Source: Roseivivax sp. THAF197b
Lineage (GTDB): Bacteria > Pseudomonadota > Alphaproteobacteria > Rhodobacterales > Rhodobacteraceae
Reading direction: 5' to 3'
Length of the DNA: 64,000 nucleotides
Assembly: GCF_009363255.1 (NCBI RefSeq)
Contig: NZ_CP045318.1
Location: 1,092,001-1,156,000 of the forward strand
A program made the position numbers and the translations under genes. This document shows positions 1 to 7,575 of the stretch, one piece after another; position 1 is the first letter of the stretch, and every line of letters starts with the position of its first letter. A model generated the notes under the pieces. It saw only the letters and a program-made list of their open reading frames with translations. It was not told where the DNA came from and did not search any database.

Positions 1-326
1 CCGCCGAAGAGCGCGGGAATGACCACGAAGAACATCATCAGGATGCCGTGGCCGGTGATCAGAACGTTCCACAGATGGCCGTTCGGGGTACATTCGCCGG
101 GGGCGGCGGCAAACATCCGCGCGCCTTCGAGGCACATGTACTGAACGCCCGGCTCCATGAGCTCCAGACGCATATAGACGGTGAAGGCGACCGAGATGAA
201 ACCTGCCAGGGCCGAAGTGACCAGGTACAGGATCCCGATATCCTTGTGGTTGGTGGACATGAACCACCGGGTGAAGAACCCCCGGTTGTCTTCGTGCTCA
301 TGGCCGTGGATGGCGGCGTCTGCCAT
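1..326 (-). CDS. ctaD: Cytochrome c oxidase subunit I (aa3 type), N-terminal part
   Basis: Subunit I of the inner-membrane haem-copper oxidase that reduces O2 with electrons from cytochrome c. The ATG at 326 is preceded by a good Shine-Dalgarno (GAGGAGG, about 6 nt away). The protein begins [14 protein letters not shown], then shows the subunit I hallmark [11 protein letters not shown] (about residues 23-33) and the first membrane helix. The start of helix II reads [11 protein letters not shown]; its His is the expected low-spin haem ligand. Only about 108 residues lie in the window and the gene continues past the left edge. The identity is clear; the copper-site residues lie outside the window. 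Confidence 0.95.
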   Translation of the reverse strand, partial: MADAAIHGHEHEDNRGFFTRWFMSTNHKDIGILYLVTSALAGFISVAFTVYMRLELMEPGVQYMCLEGARMFAAAPGECTPNGHLWNVLITGHGILMMFFVVIPALFG

Positions 327-703
327 GTAAGCCTCCTCAAGGTGTTATCAGATCAGGCAGGACAGACTCGCCCCGCGCGTCGTTTGCCTGTTTAGGCAAA
401 GCATCTCCGTCCGGCAATGACCGCTTTCGTCGCAGGGCGGTCATTTTTGTCGCACATGTCTGATTTCTTGAATATGTGTCAATCAAGTCTGACAGAATGC
501 GACCCGGCAATTGTCAATCGCCGCCCCAAGGCTTGCGCGGACTACGCTCCCACGCGGCCAATCCGGGCGCCGCCCCCTGTCACGTTCGGACCAAAAATAC
601 CTCCGGAGGTCTGGAGGCAGAGCCTCCAGCGGATCGGCGCGGGCTTGTCCCGCGTCGATCCGATCCGCCGTCACCCACGCGGAACTTCCCTTCGGGGGGC
701 CGC
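327..703. other. Non-coding stretch upstream of ctaD
   Basis: About 380 bases without a supported gene, between the alpha-glucosidase stop and the ctaD start. The part nearest ctaD is AT-richer and should hold the ctaD promoter; I could not settle on a convincing -35/-10 pair. The half nearest the glucosidase carries one copy of a dispersed repeat (572-606). ORFs crossing this stretch on the plus strand are antisense shadows with no family resemblance. Confidence 0.6.
572..606 (-). repeat. Dispersed intergenic repeat, copy 1
   Basis: Read on the minus strand this is CCGGAGGTATTTTTGG followed by TCCGAACGTGACAGGGGGC. Closely similar copies lie at 22594-22630 and 26589-26624 on the plus strand, always between genes and close to a gene end. 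It is probably a family-wide intergenic repeat (REP-like). Its function is unknown. Confidence 0.7.
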
Positions 704-2251
704 TCAGCCCAGCGACATTCGGCCAGAGCCGGGAGCCAGGGCGCCGACCTCGACCTCATCCGTGGCCAGGACCACCTGGCCGGGCAGCACGATATCGACC
801 GGGCTCTCGCCCCAATTGATCGCCACATGCACGACATCGTCGCCCGCGCGGCGCGTATAGAAGAGGACGCCATCCTCGGCGCGCAGATCCTCCAGCGCGC
901 CCCGGCGCAGCGCTTCCCGTTCCCGGCGCAAGGCCAGCAGCCGACGGTAGAAGGCGAGCATGGAGGCCGGATCGTTGGTCTGGTTCTCCACGATCCGCGC
1001 GGGATCGAGATCCATGGGCAGCCAGGGGTCAACCTCGGAGAAGCCGCCATGGCGCGCGTCCTCCCACGCGATCGGGGTGCGCACCGGATCACGGCCAAGG
1101 CCATGGCCCGGCACGTTTTTCTCCCACGGATCCTGCACGCGGTCCGGCGGGATCGGCACGTTCTCCATGCCCAGCTCTTCGCCCTGATAGATGGTGGGCG
1201 TGCCGCGCAAGCTCAGCAGCATCAGCGCCGCGGCGCGTGCCCGCTCGGGTCCGATCCGGCTCGCGATGCGCGAGCGGTCGTGGTTGCCCAGCACCCAGTT
1301 GGGCCAGGCGCCCTCGGGCAGGGCGGCCTCGTATTCCCCGATGAGCGTGGCGAGGTTCTCCGCCTCCCACTCGGTCTCGATCAGCATGAAGTTGAACGGT
1401 TGCTGAAATGCATCGAGCGCATCGCCGTAATACTTCATGACTTGCTCTGTCTCGCCGTAGGCCTCCCCCACCAGAAGGCGGGGCGGGTCGTATTCCTCGG
1501 CCACGGCGCGCATTTCGCGGGCGATGTCGAAGATTTCCGGCTGGTGCTTCGTATTGGTGCCAAGATGGCTGCGCGCGGGCCCCATGCTTTCGACCCATTC
1601 CGGGTTGGGCGGGTTGTCGCCCGCTTCGGGGTTCGGAACCATGTTCTCGACTGCATCCACGCGGAAGCCGTCCACACCCCGGTCGAACCAGGTCCGCATG
1701 ACGTCGTACATCGCGGCGCGCAGCTCGGGATTGTGCCAGTTGAGGCTGGGCTGCTCGGTCAGGAAGATATGCATGTAATACTGACCCGTGGCCTCGTGGA
1801 AGGTCCAGGCGGGGCCTGCAAATTCGCTGATCCAGTTGGTGGGCGGGCTGCCATCGGGCTTCGGGTCGCGCCAGACATACCAGTCGCGCTTGGGGCTGTC
1901 CTTCGATGCGCAAGCCTCGATGAACCAGGGATGCTGGTCCGAGGTGTGGCTCGGCACAAAATCCAGAAGCACCTTCAGGCCGCGCGCCTCGGCTGCTGCG
2001 ATCAGGCTTTCGAAATCCTCGAGCGTGCCGAAGGTCGGATCGATGCCGGTATAGTCGGACACGTCATAGCCCGCGTCCTTCATGGGCGAGGGGAAGATCG
2101 GTGAAATCCAAGCCGCATCGACGCCCAGATCGACGAGGTGATCGAGCCGCGCCTCGATGCCACGCAGATCGCCCACGCCATCGCCATTCGTATCCTGGAA
2201 GCTGCGGGGATAGATCTGATAGATGACGCCGTCTTTCCACCATTCGGACAT
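704..2251 (-). CDS. GH13 alpha-glucosidase / oligo-1,6-glucosidase family
   Basis: A 515-residue alpha-amylase superfamily hydrolase that cleaves alpha-glucosidic bonds of short oligosaccharides. The start MSEWWKDGVIYQIYPRSFQD at 2251 has AGGAG upstream and matches the usual family N-terminus. The catalytic set is visible: nucleophile Asp199 in GFRVDAV, acid/base Glu263 in LLVGEAYG, and the transition-state Asp325 in GNHDRSR. The calcium-loop-like motif DTNGDGVGDLRG is near residue 20. No signal peptide is seen, so it is cytoplasmic. No sugar transporter genes are beside it in this window, so the natural substrate (maltose, isomaltose or sucrose-like) cannot be chosen. Confidence 0.93.
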   Translation of the reverse strand: MSEWWKDGVIYQIYPRSFQDTNGDGVGDLRGIEARLDHLVDLGVDAAWISPIFPSPMKDAGYDVSDYTGIDPTFGTLEDFESLIAAAEARGLKVLLDFVPSHTSDQHPWFIEACASKDSPKRDWYVWRDPKPDGSPPTNWISEFAGPAWTFHEATGQYYMHIFLTEQPSLNWHNPELRAAMYDVMRTWFDRGVDGFRVDAVENMVPNPEAGDNPPNPEWVESMGPARSHLGTNTKHQPEIFDIAREMRAVAEEYDPPRLLVGEAYGETEQVMKYYGDALDAFQQPFNFMLIETEWEAENLATLIGEYEAALPEGAWPNWVLGNHDRSRIASRIGPERARAAALMLLSLRGTPTIYQGEELGMENVPIPPDRVQDPWEKNVPGHGLGRDPVRTPIAWEDARHGGFSEVDPWLPMDLDPARIVENQTNDPASMLAFYRRLLALRREREALRRGALEDLRAEDGVLFYTRRAGDDVVHVAINWGESPVDIVLPGQVVLATDEVEVGALAPGSGRMSLG

Positions 2252-2450
2252 GGGGTCGCTCCTGTTGTCTCTGGCCCGATGCTCTGGGGCCGTTCGCGCT
2301 AACATGAGGCGCCATGCTGCAGGTGCAAGGTGAAAGCGGGAGATTGGCTTAAAATCGCACTGCCGCAGGCCGGGATTTCGCGGGAGCCGCAGGGCAGGCG
2401 CCCCAGCCCGTGCGTCCCGCCCCGGACATGCGGCCCCGGTGCACAGAGTG

Positions 2451-3113
2451 TCAGCCGGAAGGCTTATCGCCGAACACATCCTCGAAGCTGCGCCGCAGCG
2501 CCACATCCACGTCGTCCATCGTCACGGGCAATCCGAGATCGACCAGGCTGGTGACGCCGTAATCGGTGATGCCGCAGGGCACGATACCGTCGAAATGGCT
2601 CAGATCCGGCTCGACGTTGATCGACACACCGTGAAAGCTCACCCAGCGGCGCAGGCGGATGCCGATGGCGGCGATCTTGTCTTCCGCCATGGCGCCCGTG
2701 GCGAGACGAGGCCGGTCAGGCCGCTCGATCCAGACGCCCACGCGCCCCTCCCGGATATGTCCGGTCAGTCCGAACTCGCCGAGGGCCGCAATCACCCAGG
2801 CCTCGAGATCGCCCACGAAGCGCCGCACATCGCGCCCCCTGCGGCTGACATCGAGCATGGTATAGGCCACCCGCTGTCCCGGCCCGTGATAGGTGTATTG
2901 CCCGCCGCGCTTGGTGACATGCACCGGGAATCGGTCGGGATCCTTGAGATCCGCGCGCTGCGCCGATGTGCCCGCCGTGTAGAGCGGCGGATGCTCCACC
3001 AGCCAGATCAGCTCATCCGCCGTGCCTTCCGCAATGGCCGCCGCGCGGTCTTCCATGACCTGCACGGCCTCCGCGTAATCGGTCAATCCGTCCGAGATGC
3101 GCCATTCCACCAT
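2451..3113 (-). CDS. lipB: Octanoyl-[ACP]:protein octanoyltransferase
   Basis: LipB moves the octanoyl group from acyl carrier protein to lipoate-dependent enzyme domains, the first step of lipoate synthesis. It is 220 residues long, as usual for the family. Visible motifs are [12 protein letters not shown] (about residues 69-80), catalytic Lys146 in [18 protein letters not shown], and the catalytic Cys180 in IVPCGI. I chose the ATG at 3113 (MVEWRIS) because AAGGAGG lies 5 nt upstream; longer readings run back into the tRNA-Leu region. It is monocistronic here and reads away from tRNA-Leu. Confidence 0.95.
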   Translation of the reverse strand: MVEWRISDGLTDYAEAVQVMEDRAAAIAEGTADELIWLVEHPPLYTAGTSAQRADLKDPDRFPVHVTKRGGQYTYHGPGQRVAYTMLDVSRRGRDVRRFVGDLEAWVIAALGEFGLTGHIREGRVGVWIERPDRPRLATGAMAEDKIAAIGIRLRRWVSFHGVSINVEPDLSHFDGIVPCGITDYGVTSLVDLGLPVTMDDVDVALRRSFEDVFGDKPSG

Positions 3114-3254
3114 GGTCGCCTCCTTGCCGTGTCCTGCCGCTCTTACCCTGACGCGCGGGGTGAGGAAAGTCGCCGTTTTCAACCTGTTCTGCGGGGGAAA
3201 AGCCGTCCGGCCCGTACTGATTTCAGGCGACGAAAAAAATCGCGACATTCCCCC

Positions 3255-3283
3255 TTCACAAGCTGAAAAGCGTCCTCTATACG
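3255..3283 (+). promoter_or_regulatory. Predicted promoter of tRNA-Leu(GAG)
   Basis: TTCACA at 3255-3260 and TATACG at 3278-3283 are separated by 17 bases, which puts the transcription start near 3290, seventeen bases before the tRNA. Position 3290 is also exactly where the 109-bp direct repeat begins. The promoter is therefore outside the repeat, and the second tRNA copy lacks it. Confidence 0.5.
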
Positions 3284-3289
3284 CACGCC

Positions 3290-3398
3290 ACCAAGCCTCA
3301 GACAGTGCGGTCGTGGCGGAATTGGTAGACGCGCAGCGTTGAGGTCGCTGTGGGGTAACTCCCGTGGAAGTTCGAGTCTTCTCGACCGCACCATTCAC
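3290..3398 (+). repeat. Left direct repeat (attL) with complete tRNA-Leu
   Basis: 109 bases identical to 11021-11129, from ACCAAGCCTCAG through the tRNA to CACCATTCAC. It covers a 17-base leader, the whole tRNA with CCA, and five bases after it. Sequences diverge immediately on both sides, as expected for recombination products. Confidence 0.9.
3307..3393 (+). tRNA. tRNA-Leu(GAG), left copy
   Basis: An 87-base cloverleaf including an encoded CCA end. The acceptor stem GCGGTCG pairs with CGACCGC. The anticodon arm is CAGCG-TTGAGGT-CGCTG with anticodon GAG, and there is a long variable arm as expected for leucine (class II) tRNAs. The T arm contains GTTCGAGTC. It has a plausible promoter at 3255-3283, so this is probably the expressed copy. 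Its 3' end is 53 bases before the integrase start. Confidence 0.95.
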
Positions 3399-3446
3399 CT
3401 AAAAATCAAGGACTTGCTCTCCCATCTGTAAGGGAGAAAAAGACCT

Positions 3447-4673
3447 GTGACCCGTACACTTCCCAAAGGTATCTTCAAGCGTAACGGCGTGTACGCTGTG
3501 CGTTTCAGCGTTCCAACCGAGGCTCAGTCCGTGGTTGGAAAGAAGGAGATCGTCCGATCACTCGGCACTCGGGACCTAGGTGAAGCCCTAGCCAGAAGCC
3601 CTGAGGTCCTCTCGGATATCAGAGAGAATTTGTTCAGCGCCAAGGTAGAGAAGCCTCAAGTGCACTGTAGGGTGTCCTCAGGTTCGACCGTGAGGGAGAC
3701 AGCCCATCGCTGGCTGAGCGAAAGTGACGGAATTAATAACTCCACCCGCGCTCGCTATCGAAGCATCCTCGCGCGGTTCGAGGAATACTCGGGAAACTGT
3801 GATGTGTCCCAGATTAAGCGTGAGATGGCTTTGGGCTTCATGGACCATCTCAGGGCAACTCCCTCTCCCAAGACAGGGCAACCGCTCTCGCATCGAAGCC
3901 TGTCCATCCATCAAATCTGCCTCGCCTCCTACTGGCGCGTCCTAGAGCACTGGGGGCTTGTCGATGGTGACATGAAGAACCCGTTCTCTTCTCTCCTTCG
4001 TCGCCTTGCAGGGCAGAAGAAGAAGACAGACCCGAGGAAGAAGAACCTGCGTCCGGTGACCCGTGAAGAGGCCGAAGCCTTGTTGGCCTTCATCGAACGT
4101 AACCAACGCCTCAAGTATCAGTTCGAGATGAGCGTGACCGTAAGGTTACTTTGGGTGACCGCCTGTCGCCTCGGGGAGATCGCAGGGCTTTCTCTGGGCA
4201 ACATTGACGACCGGGGCGACCATATCCGGCTGAACATCACGGGAGCCAAGACAGAGGCCGGGAACCGGAAGGTGATGGTCGTCGGGCAGGATGATTGTGA
4301 GTTACTCCGAGCAGCAATCCGCCGCGCTCAGGTGACCGAGCCAGCTTGTCCCGATAATCGCGGTCTACTGTTCCCGAGGCTGCTCAGAGGCGGATACGAC
4401 AGGACGCCGGGGCATTATCTCGGGAAGGCGTTGGAGAACGCTAGGAAGACCTTGGACATGCAATCGGGTGAGTGGGACATGCATTCCTTTCGTAGGACCG
4501 GGGTTTCCGCGCTGGTCAACGCCGGGGTTGCCAAGGAAGCGCGGAACCTTGCGGTGGGCCACTCGAACAAGGACGATATTGGCATGTCAGTCTATGCAAA
4601 GCGGGGCGACCTGAGCGAGGTCATAAAGGCGACCTTTGAGGCGCTCTACGGTGAACTTGGGGGGAGCCTGTAA
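3447..4673 (+). CDS. int: Tyrosine recombinase (integrase) of the tRNA-Leu element
   Basis: A 408-residue phage-type integrase that should catalyse site-specific integration and excision at the tRNA-Leu repeats. The catalytic residues are in place: Arg241 in TACRLGEIAG, His345 and Arg348 in HSFRRT, His371 in VGHSNKDD and nucleophile Tyr382 in MSVYAKR. A SAM-like N-terminal core-binding domain spans about residues 80-190. The start is GTG at 3447 with AGGGAG about 10 nt upstream. It lies directly downstream of the tRNA in the same direction, so read-through from the tRNA promoter may contribute to its expression. Confidence 0.93.
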   Translation: MTRTLPKGIFKRNGVYAVRFSVPTEAQSVVGKKEIVRSLGTRDLGEALARSPEVLSDIRENLFSAKVEKPQVHCRVSSGSTVRETAHRWLSESDGINNSTRARYRSILARFEEYSGNCDVSQIKREMALGFMDHLRATPSPKTGQPLSHRSLSIHQICLASYWRVLEHWGLVDGDMKNPFSSLLRRLAGQKKKTDPRKKNLRPVTREEAEALLAFIERNQRLKYQFEMSVTVRLLWVTACRLGEIAGLSLGNIDDRGDHIRLNITGAKTEAGNRKVMVVGQDDCELLRAAIRRAQVTEPACPDNRGLLFPRLLRGGYDRTPGHYLGKALENARKTLDMQSGEWDMHSFRRTGVSALVNAGVAKEARNLAVGHSNKDDIGMSVYAKRGDLSEVIKATFEALYGELGGSL

Positions 4674-4945
4674 TGCTGAGCGTAGGCAGTCTCACCCCGG
4701 CACAAGCAATCCATGAGCGTATCTGTCTTCTGTATCTAATGCTCACGGATAACCGCAGTGAACTTCTGGTCACCGACTGGGGCATAGAGACAGGGTGGGG
4801 TCTGAACCGTCTTCATACCTCGGAATGCCCTGAGGGACGCGAGGGATTGTTCAAGCAGCTTGCGGATGCTCTGTGGGCCTATGAGGAAATCACAGGGCGG
4901 GAGGATCATCCTGTGGGTGAGAAGTTGGACGATATCGATTTCTAA
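4673..4945 (+). CDS. Small protein translationally coupled to the integrase
   Basis: A 90-residue acidic protein whose ATG overlaps the integrase stop (TAATG at 4671-4675), so the two are probably translated from one message. I do not recognise a family. The sequence is mostly helical-looking, with QAIHERICLLYLMLTDN near the N-terminus and an acidic tail KLDDIDF. Its position next to int would suit an excisionase or a recombination accessory factor, but no helix-turn-helix is evident and that role is only a guess. Confidence 0.6.
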   Translation: MLSVGSLTPAQAIHERICLLYLMLTDNRSELLVTDWGIETGWGLNRLHTSECPEGREGLFKQLADALWAYEEITGREDHPVGEKLDDIDF

Positions 4946-5029
4946 GCTGTTGTGTCCGTATCCACTGTTGACCTGATGGCTGGCGTAACGCACAGCAAGT
5001 CATGATTGTGAATCCCTTACTACACGGAG

Positions 5030-5926
5030 ATGATTTTGAGTTATCTAGAGTATCCTGCGCGTACGCATAAACAACTCTATGTTGGACTTGAGGAAAACTC
5101 AGGGGATAACGAACGAACACGAAGCCGATTAATAGCGGTCTTCATTTCTTTTTCCGAGAACAGGACTCATAAAGTAGCGAAAAATATTGAGGCTGAAATT
5201 GGTATTTATCCAGGCTCACTTAGAGTTGCGAGTGACGTTCGGAAGTTCATGAGATCATTGGAGTGGGGAGATTTTCTCGACGTTCTAGGTGAACTGTATC
5301 ATACGATTAAGGCGGAGATTGTTGTTGGACCCCGTGGAGATGTAGCTAGACGAGAATTGGGTCAATATTTAGCTATGGTGAATCGTGTATTCGGGGAGCA
5401 GAAAGCGCGACTGGTCTTAAAGAATGATGGGATAATACACCCGAAGTATGATATGGCATTTGATCAGCAGAGGATGGCGCTGATACGAGGATTAGATTTA
5501 GATTCGTATGAGGCTGCGCGTTTGCATGTTGAGGCTTGTGAGGCGGCGCTTCTGAAGGACCCGGTAGATGGTTCTCAGGCAATTCGTAGTATTTTCCTCG
5601 CATCAGAGAATATCTTCAAGCAATTGGGCCGAAAACCACGCTTGGGGGTTGGAGAGGCAAGGGATTTATTATCGCCGATACTTGAAAATATGTATCCAGA
5701 AAAAACTAATGGCCTTAGGGCTTCCCTACGTATCCTGAAAAGCTTTGGGGAATGGATCGATGCGGCCCATTTTTACCGCCACGAAGAGGGTAAGCCTGAA
5801 CCTTCCCAGCCAACCGAAGAACTTGGTCTCCTTCTCGTAACCCAAGGGTTTTCATTCACACGATGGTTGGTCGATATCCACCAGTTTCAAATTCATAACG
5901 CCCAGTTTTCTGGAGAAAATTCGTAG
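5030..5926 (+). CDS. Candidate abortive-infection-type (HEPN-like) cargo protein
   Basis: A 298-residue cytoplasmic protein, markedly AT-richer than its neighbours, hence probably acquired separately. The C-terminal half (about residues 155-290) has the layout of Abi_C-like/HEPN domains: a helical stretch with VEACEAALLKDPVDGSQAIR, then LRASLRILKSFGEW and a charged turn HFYRHEEG, where HEPN RNases place R/H residues. Such genes are common phage-defence cargo of satellites; the function is inferred. Start choice is uncertain: ATG at 5030 touches the Shine-Dalgarno CGGAG, while TTG at 5036 has it at a normal 6-nt distance. Confidence 0.6.
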   Translation: MILSYLEYPARTHKQLYVGLEENSGDNERTRSRLIAVFISFSENRTHKVAKNIEAEIGIYPGSLRVASDVRKFMRSLEWGDFLDVLGELYHTIKAEIVVGPRGDVARRELGQYLAMVNRVFGEQKARLVLKNDGIIHPKYDMAFDQQRMALIRGLDLDSYEAARLHVEACEAALLKDPVDGSQAIRSIFLASENIFKQLGRKPRLGVGEARDLLSPILENMYPEKTNGLRASLRILKSFGEWIDAAHFYRHEEGKPEPSQPTEELGLLLVTQGFSFTRWLVDIHQFQIHNAQFSGENS

Positions 5927-6160
5927 AGGTATATCGTAGTCTCGCGATACCCCCTCCCCCCGTACCCCCTAGGGAAACCCAAGGTAGACCCTAGGAATAT
6001 CTCACGCGACCTAGCCTAACCATTTGCTTCTCTCGCTGCCGACACGAAAACGCTTGGGCTCTAGCTGGTTCGATCATAGTTACTCGCAGTGAACGCAGGG
6101 ATAACAGTAGGTTAGCGCGGGGAGCGTTAGGGTTCTGTACGGGTTTCGCTCGGTCATCCG

Positions 6161-6183
6161 TTAAACCACACCATATGGAGATA
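6161..6183 (+). promoter_or_regulatory. Phage RNA polymerase promoter-like motif P1
   Basis: A 23-base motif, TTAAACCACACC followed by ATATGGAGATA. Placed without gaps on the 23-base T7 class III promoter it matches at 14 positions, including the TAT and GGAGA-like initiation region. The last 12 bases and the next 13 (6172-6196) recur exactly at 6498-6522. It is suggested as a start site for a helper-phage single-subunit RNA polymerase; no such polymerase is encoded here. Confidence 0.45.
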
Positions 6184-6253
6184 ACACACACGCTACTGTC
6201 TTGGGACTTGCTCTCTTGAGGCCCGGAAAGCCCGGCTAAACACGTGTTATCCA

Positions 6254-6276
6254 TTAAACCCCTCCATATGGAGATA
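6254..6276 (+). promoter_or_regulatory. Phage RNA polymerase promoter-like motif P2
   Basis: TTAAACCCCTCC followed by ATATGGAGATA, 93 bases downstream of P1. Taken with the preceding A and compared with the T3 promoter, which has the same ATTAA...CC...GGAGA order, I count 16 matches in 22 positions. It contains the self-complementary block CTCCATATGGAG, so a protein operator is the main alternative. Confidence 0.45.
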
Positions 6277-6477
6277 CACGCCTCGTCCTGCCCGATGGTG
6301 CCCGAGGTGGACAACCGCTCACCAGCGTCCCTTACAGCGAGGCTGTGGAGCATCTCGGACAAGAGTTCGAGGAAGGTGTTCAGACACATGACATTTGCGA
6401 CATTTCCGGTAAGGGCGGAAGCTGCGGCATCTGATCGACACAAGACAAGGAAGGGGGGCTTTAGGGCCTCCCTTTTT
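6270..6477 (+). ncRNA. Possible small non-coding RNA between P2 and a terminator
   Basis: If P2 is a start site, transcription from about 6270 would end at the strong terminator at 6451-6477, giving an RNA of about 200 bases with no good ribosome-binding site plus ORF. The only ORF across it (TTG at 6244) runs through the terminator and is not credible. This is inferred from promoter-like and terminator sequences alone. Confidence 0.3.
6451..6477 (+). terminator. Rho-independent terminator
   Basis: A 9-bp stem AAGGGGGGC / GCCTCCCTT with one G-T pair and a loop of about six bases, followed directly by TTT, then GTCG and TTTTT. It separates the P1-P2 pair from the P3-P4 pair. Confidence 0.75.
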
Positions 6478-6484
6478 GTCGTTT

Positions 6485-6509
6485 TTAATTATGTCTGCAT
6501 ATGGAGATA
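6485..6509 (+). promoter_or_regulatory. Phage RNA polymerase promoter-like motif P3
   Basis: TTAATTATGTCTGC followed by ATATGGAGATA. Its downstream half (6498-6522) is a 25-base exact repeat of the one at P1. It lies eight bases after the terminator's first T-run. The upstream half differs from the other three copies, so it may be a weaker or distinct site. Confidence 0.4.
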
Positions 6510-6578
6510 ACACACACGCTACCGTTCTAGGCGTTGCCCTGCCTAGCTGCTGAAAGTCCAGCAAAATAGGGGCAAAAT

Positions 6579-6601
6579 TTAAACCCCCTCATCTGGAGAT
6601 A
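6579..6601 (+). promoter_or_regulatory. Phage RNA polymerase promoter-like motif P4
   Basis: TTAAACCCCCTC followed by ATCTGGAGATA, then ACACGC as in P2. It is 92 bases after P3, the same spacing as P1 to P2. It differs from P2 at two positions over 28 bases. It is the last such motif before the gene run starting at 6764 and could drive it. Confidence 0.42.
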
Positions 6602-6763
6602 CACGCGCGTCAGACTCACCCAAGGTCCCCTGCGTTTTCTCAGGCGTCCTCACGTATTTTCTCCCGACTACCCAGACCATTTTCAGTCGCTTCAAGCGGC
6701 CCCAAACTCATTCCCTCAAGTTAATGCCGCGCACGACAGTGCGTAGTTAAGAGGTTTTTCATC

Positions 6764-6931
6764 ATGTCCATGTACGAAGCCAGCTTGCTCACAACCGATC
6801 CCAAGACCGGAGCAACTCATCTCGACCGATTGTTCACTATGCCAGCCAGAAGCGCCGCCCACGTTAAGGCCAGGGTGGAGGCTCTAGGTCTGTCTAAGAC
6901 CAACTCTGAATTGCTCGTTTACCGTTTCTGA
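6764..6931 (+). CDS. Small 55-residue protein of the element
   Basis: A short ORF starting MSMYEASLLTTDPKTGATHL and ending SKTNSELLVYRF. It is preceded by AGAGG about 9 nt before the ATG and is the first reading frame after the P4 motif. I recognise no family. The C-terminal half is basic and amphipathic (ARSAAHVKARVEALGLS), which could be a DNA-binding or partner-binding helix. Support is the ribosome-binding site, its position and clean spacing to the next gene; coding status is likely but unproven. Confidence 0.5.
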   Translation: MSMYEASLLTTDPKTGATHLDRLFTMPARSAAHVKARVEALGLSKTNSELLVYRF

Positions 6932-6963
6932 GCGTCCATACTTTTGAAAGTGAATATCCAGCA

Positions 6964-7575
6964 TTGAAATACGAAGTTATCGAGCCGGACGCGGGGAGTT
7001 CTGTTTCTCCGCCAACGCAATTAATTTGCCCGAATTGCGGTATCCTATTCATCTACCGAAGCAATAAGACTTACTGCTCACCTCGCTGCCGCGATGCTGC
7101 AAAGAAGCGCAAGGCTAGACGTAAGACACCCGTTAACGCTAGCTACAGTTACGCCAAAGACAGACAGCAACACGAGAAGTTTGAACTCGCTGAGCGCATG
7201 GCTGAACGGCTTTATTCAATACCTCCTGCGCTCCGACTCGGGTATCTCGAAACCGTCATCAGGCTGGCCCGTGATGGTCACAGCCCAATGGTGCGCGATA
7301 TTCTAACCACCCCTCAGTTGATCCGCCCCAACCCAAAAAACCGCTATTTATTCTACCGGGGTCGTCCCTCTGTCTACTGCACGATTGCCCAAGCCGCTAA
7401 TCGCTATACCGTTTGGTCTCCTTGGAGCGCCACTATTGATCGTGTCGTTCGAGGTTTGATCCCTGAGCCGTCAACTGGGCTTGTCTCGGATGACGGTACC
7501 GTCGATGACGCTGGTCCGGGGTTCAAGGCTTGTACCCACCTGCAATTACCAAAACCGGGGACACCCCTTCTATAG
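6964..7575 (+). CDS. Zinc-ribbon protein of the element
   Basis: A 203-residue protein with an N-terminal zinc ribbon: Cys22, Cys25, Cys38 and Cys42 (CPNC ... YCSPRC), followed by the basic run KKRKARRK. This points to nucleic-acid binding. The rest (YSIPPALRLGYLETVIRLA and beyond) is not recognisable. The start is a TTG at 6964 because no in-frame ATG precedes the zinc ribbon; the ribosome-binding site is weak. The stop lies inside the first of two 26-base repeats (7551-7576). A regulatory or DNA-processing role is a reasonable but open guess. Confidence 0.65.
   Translation: MKYEVIEPDAGSSVSPPTQLICPNCGILFIYRSNKTYCSPRCRDAAKKRKARRKTPVNASYSYAKDRQQHEKFELAERMAERLYSIPPALRLGYLETVIRLARDGHSPMVRDILTTPQLIRPNPKNRYLFYRGRPSVYCTIAQAANRYTVWSPWSATIDRVVRGLIPEPSTGLVSDDGTVDDAGPGFKACTHLQLPKPGTPLL

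Larger units (their letters stand above)
5927..6763. other. Long regulatory, probably non-coding block of the element
   Basis: About 840 bases with no convincing protein gene. From left to right it holds two CCCTAGG-containing tracts (around 5970-5995), phage-promoter-like motifs P1 (6161) and P2 (6254), a rho-independent terminator (6451-6477), and motifs P3 (6485) and P4 (6579). A stretch before the small ORF at 6764 has no recognisable feature. Within each pair the motifs are 92-93 bases apart. The spacers between them have drifted, but each keeps a short hairpin with an AAAG loop. Confidence 0.6.

Noticed and set aside
465..490. FNR/Anr-type box upstream of ctaD (TTGAATATGTGTCAA)
   Set aside because: The half-sites TTGA and TCAA are one base too far apart and the inner bases do not match TTGAT-N4-ATCAA.
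476..2104. 542-codon plus-strand ORF opposite the alpha-glucosidase
   Set aside because: It is antisense to a gene with a full GH13 catalytic set; its own translation is Arg/His-rich and resembles no family. GC-rich third positions open such frames.
6244..6510. 88-codon ORF in the regulatory block
   Set aside because: It starts at TTG without a Shine-Dalgarno, reads through a strong terminator and overlaps promoter-like motifs P2 and P3; composition is not protein-like.
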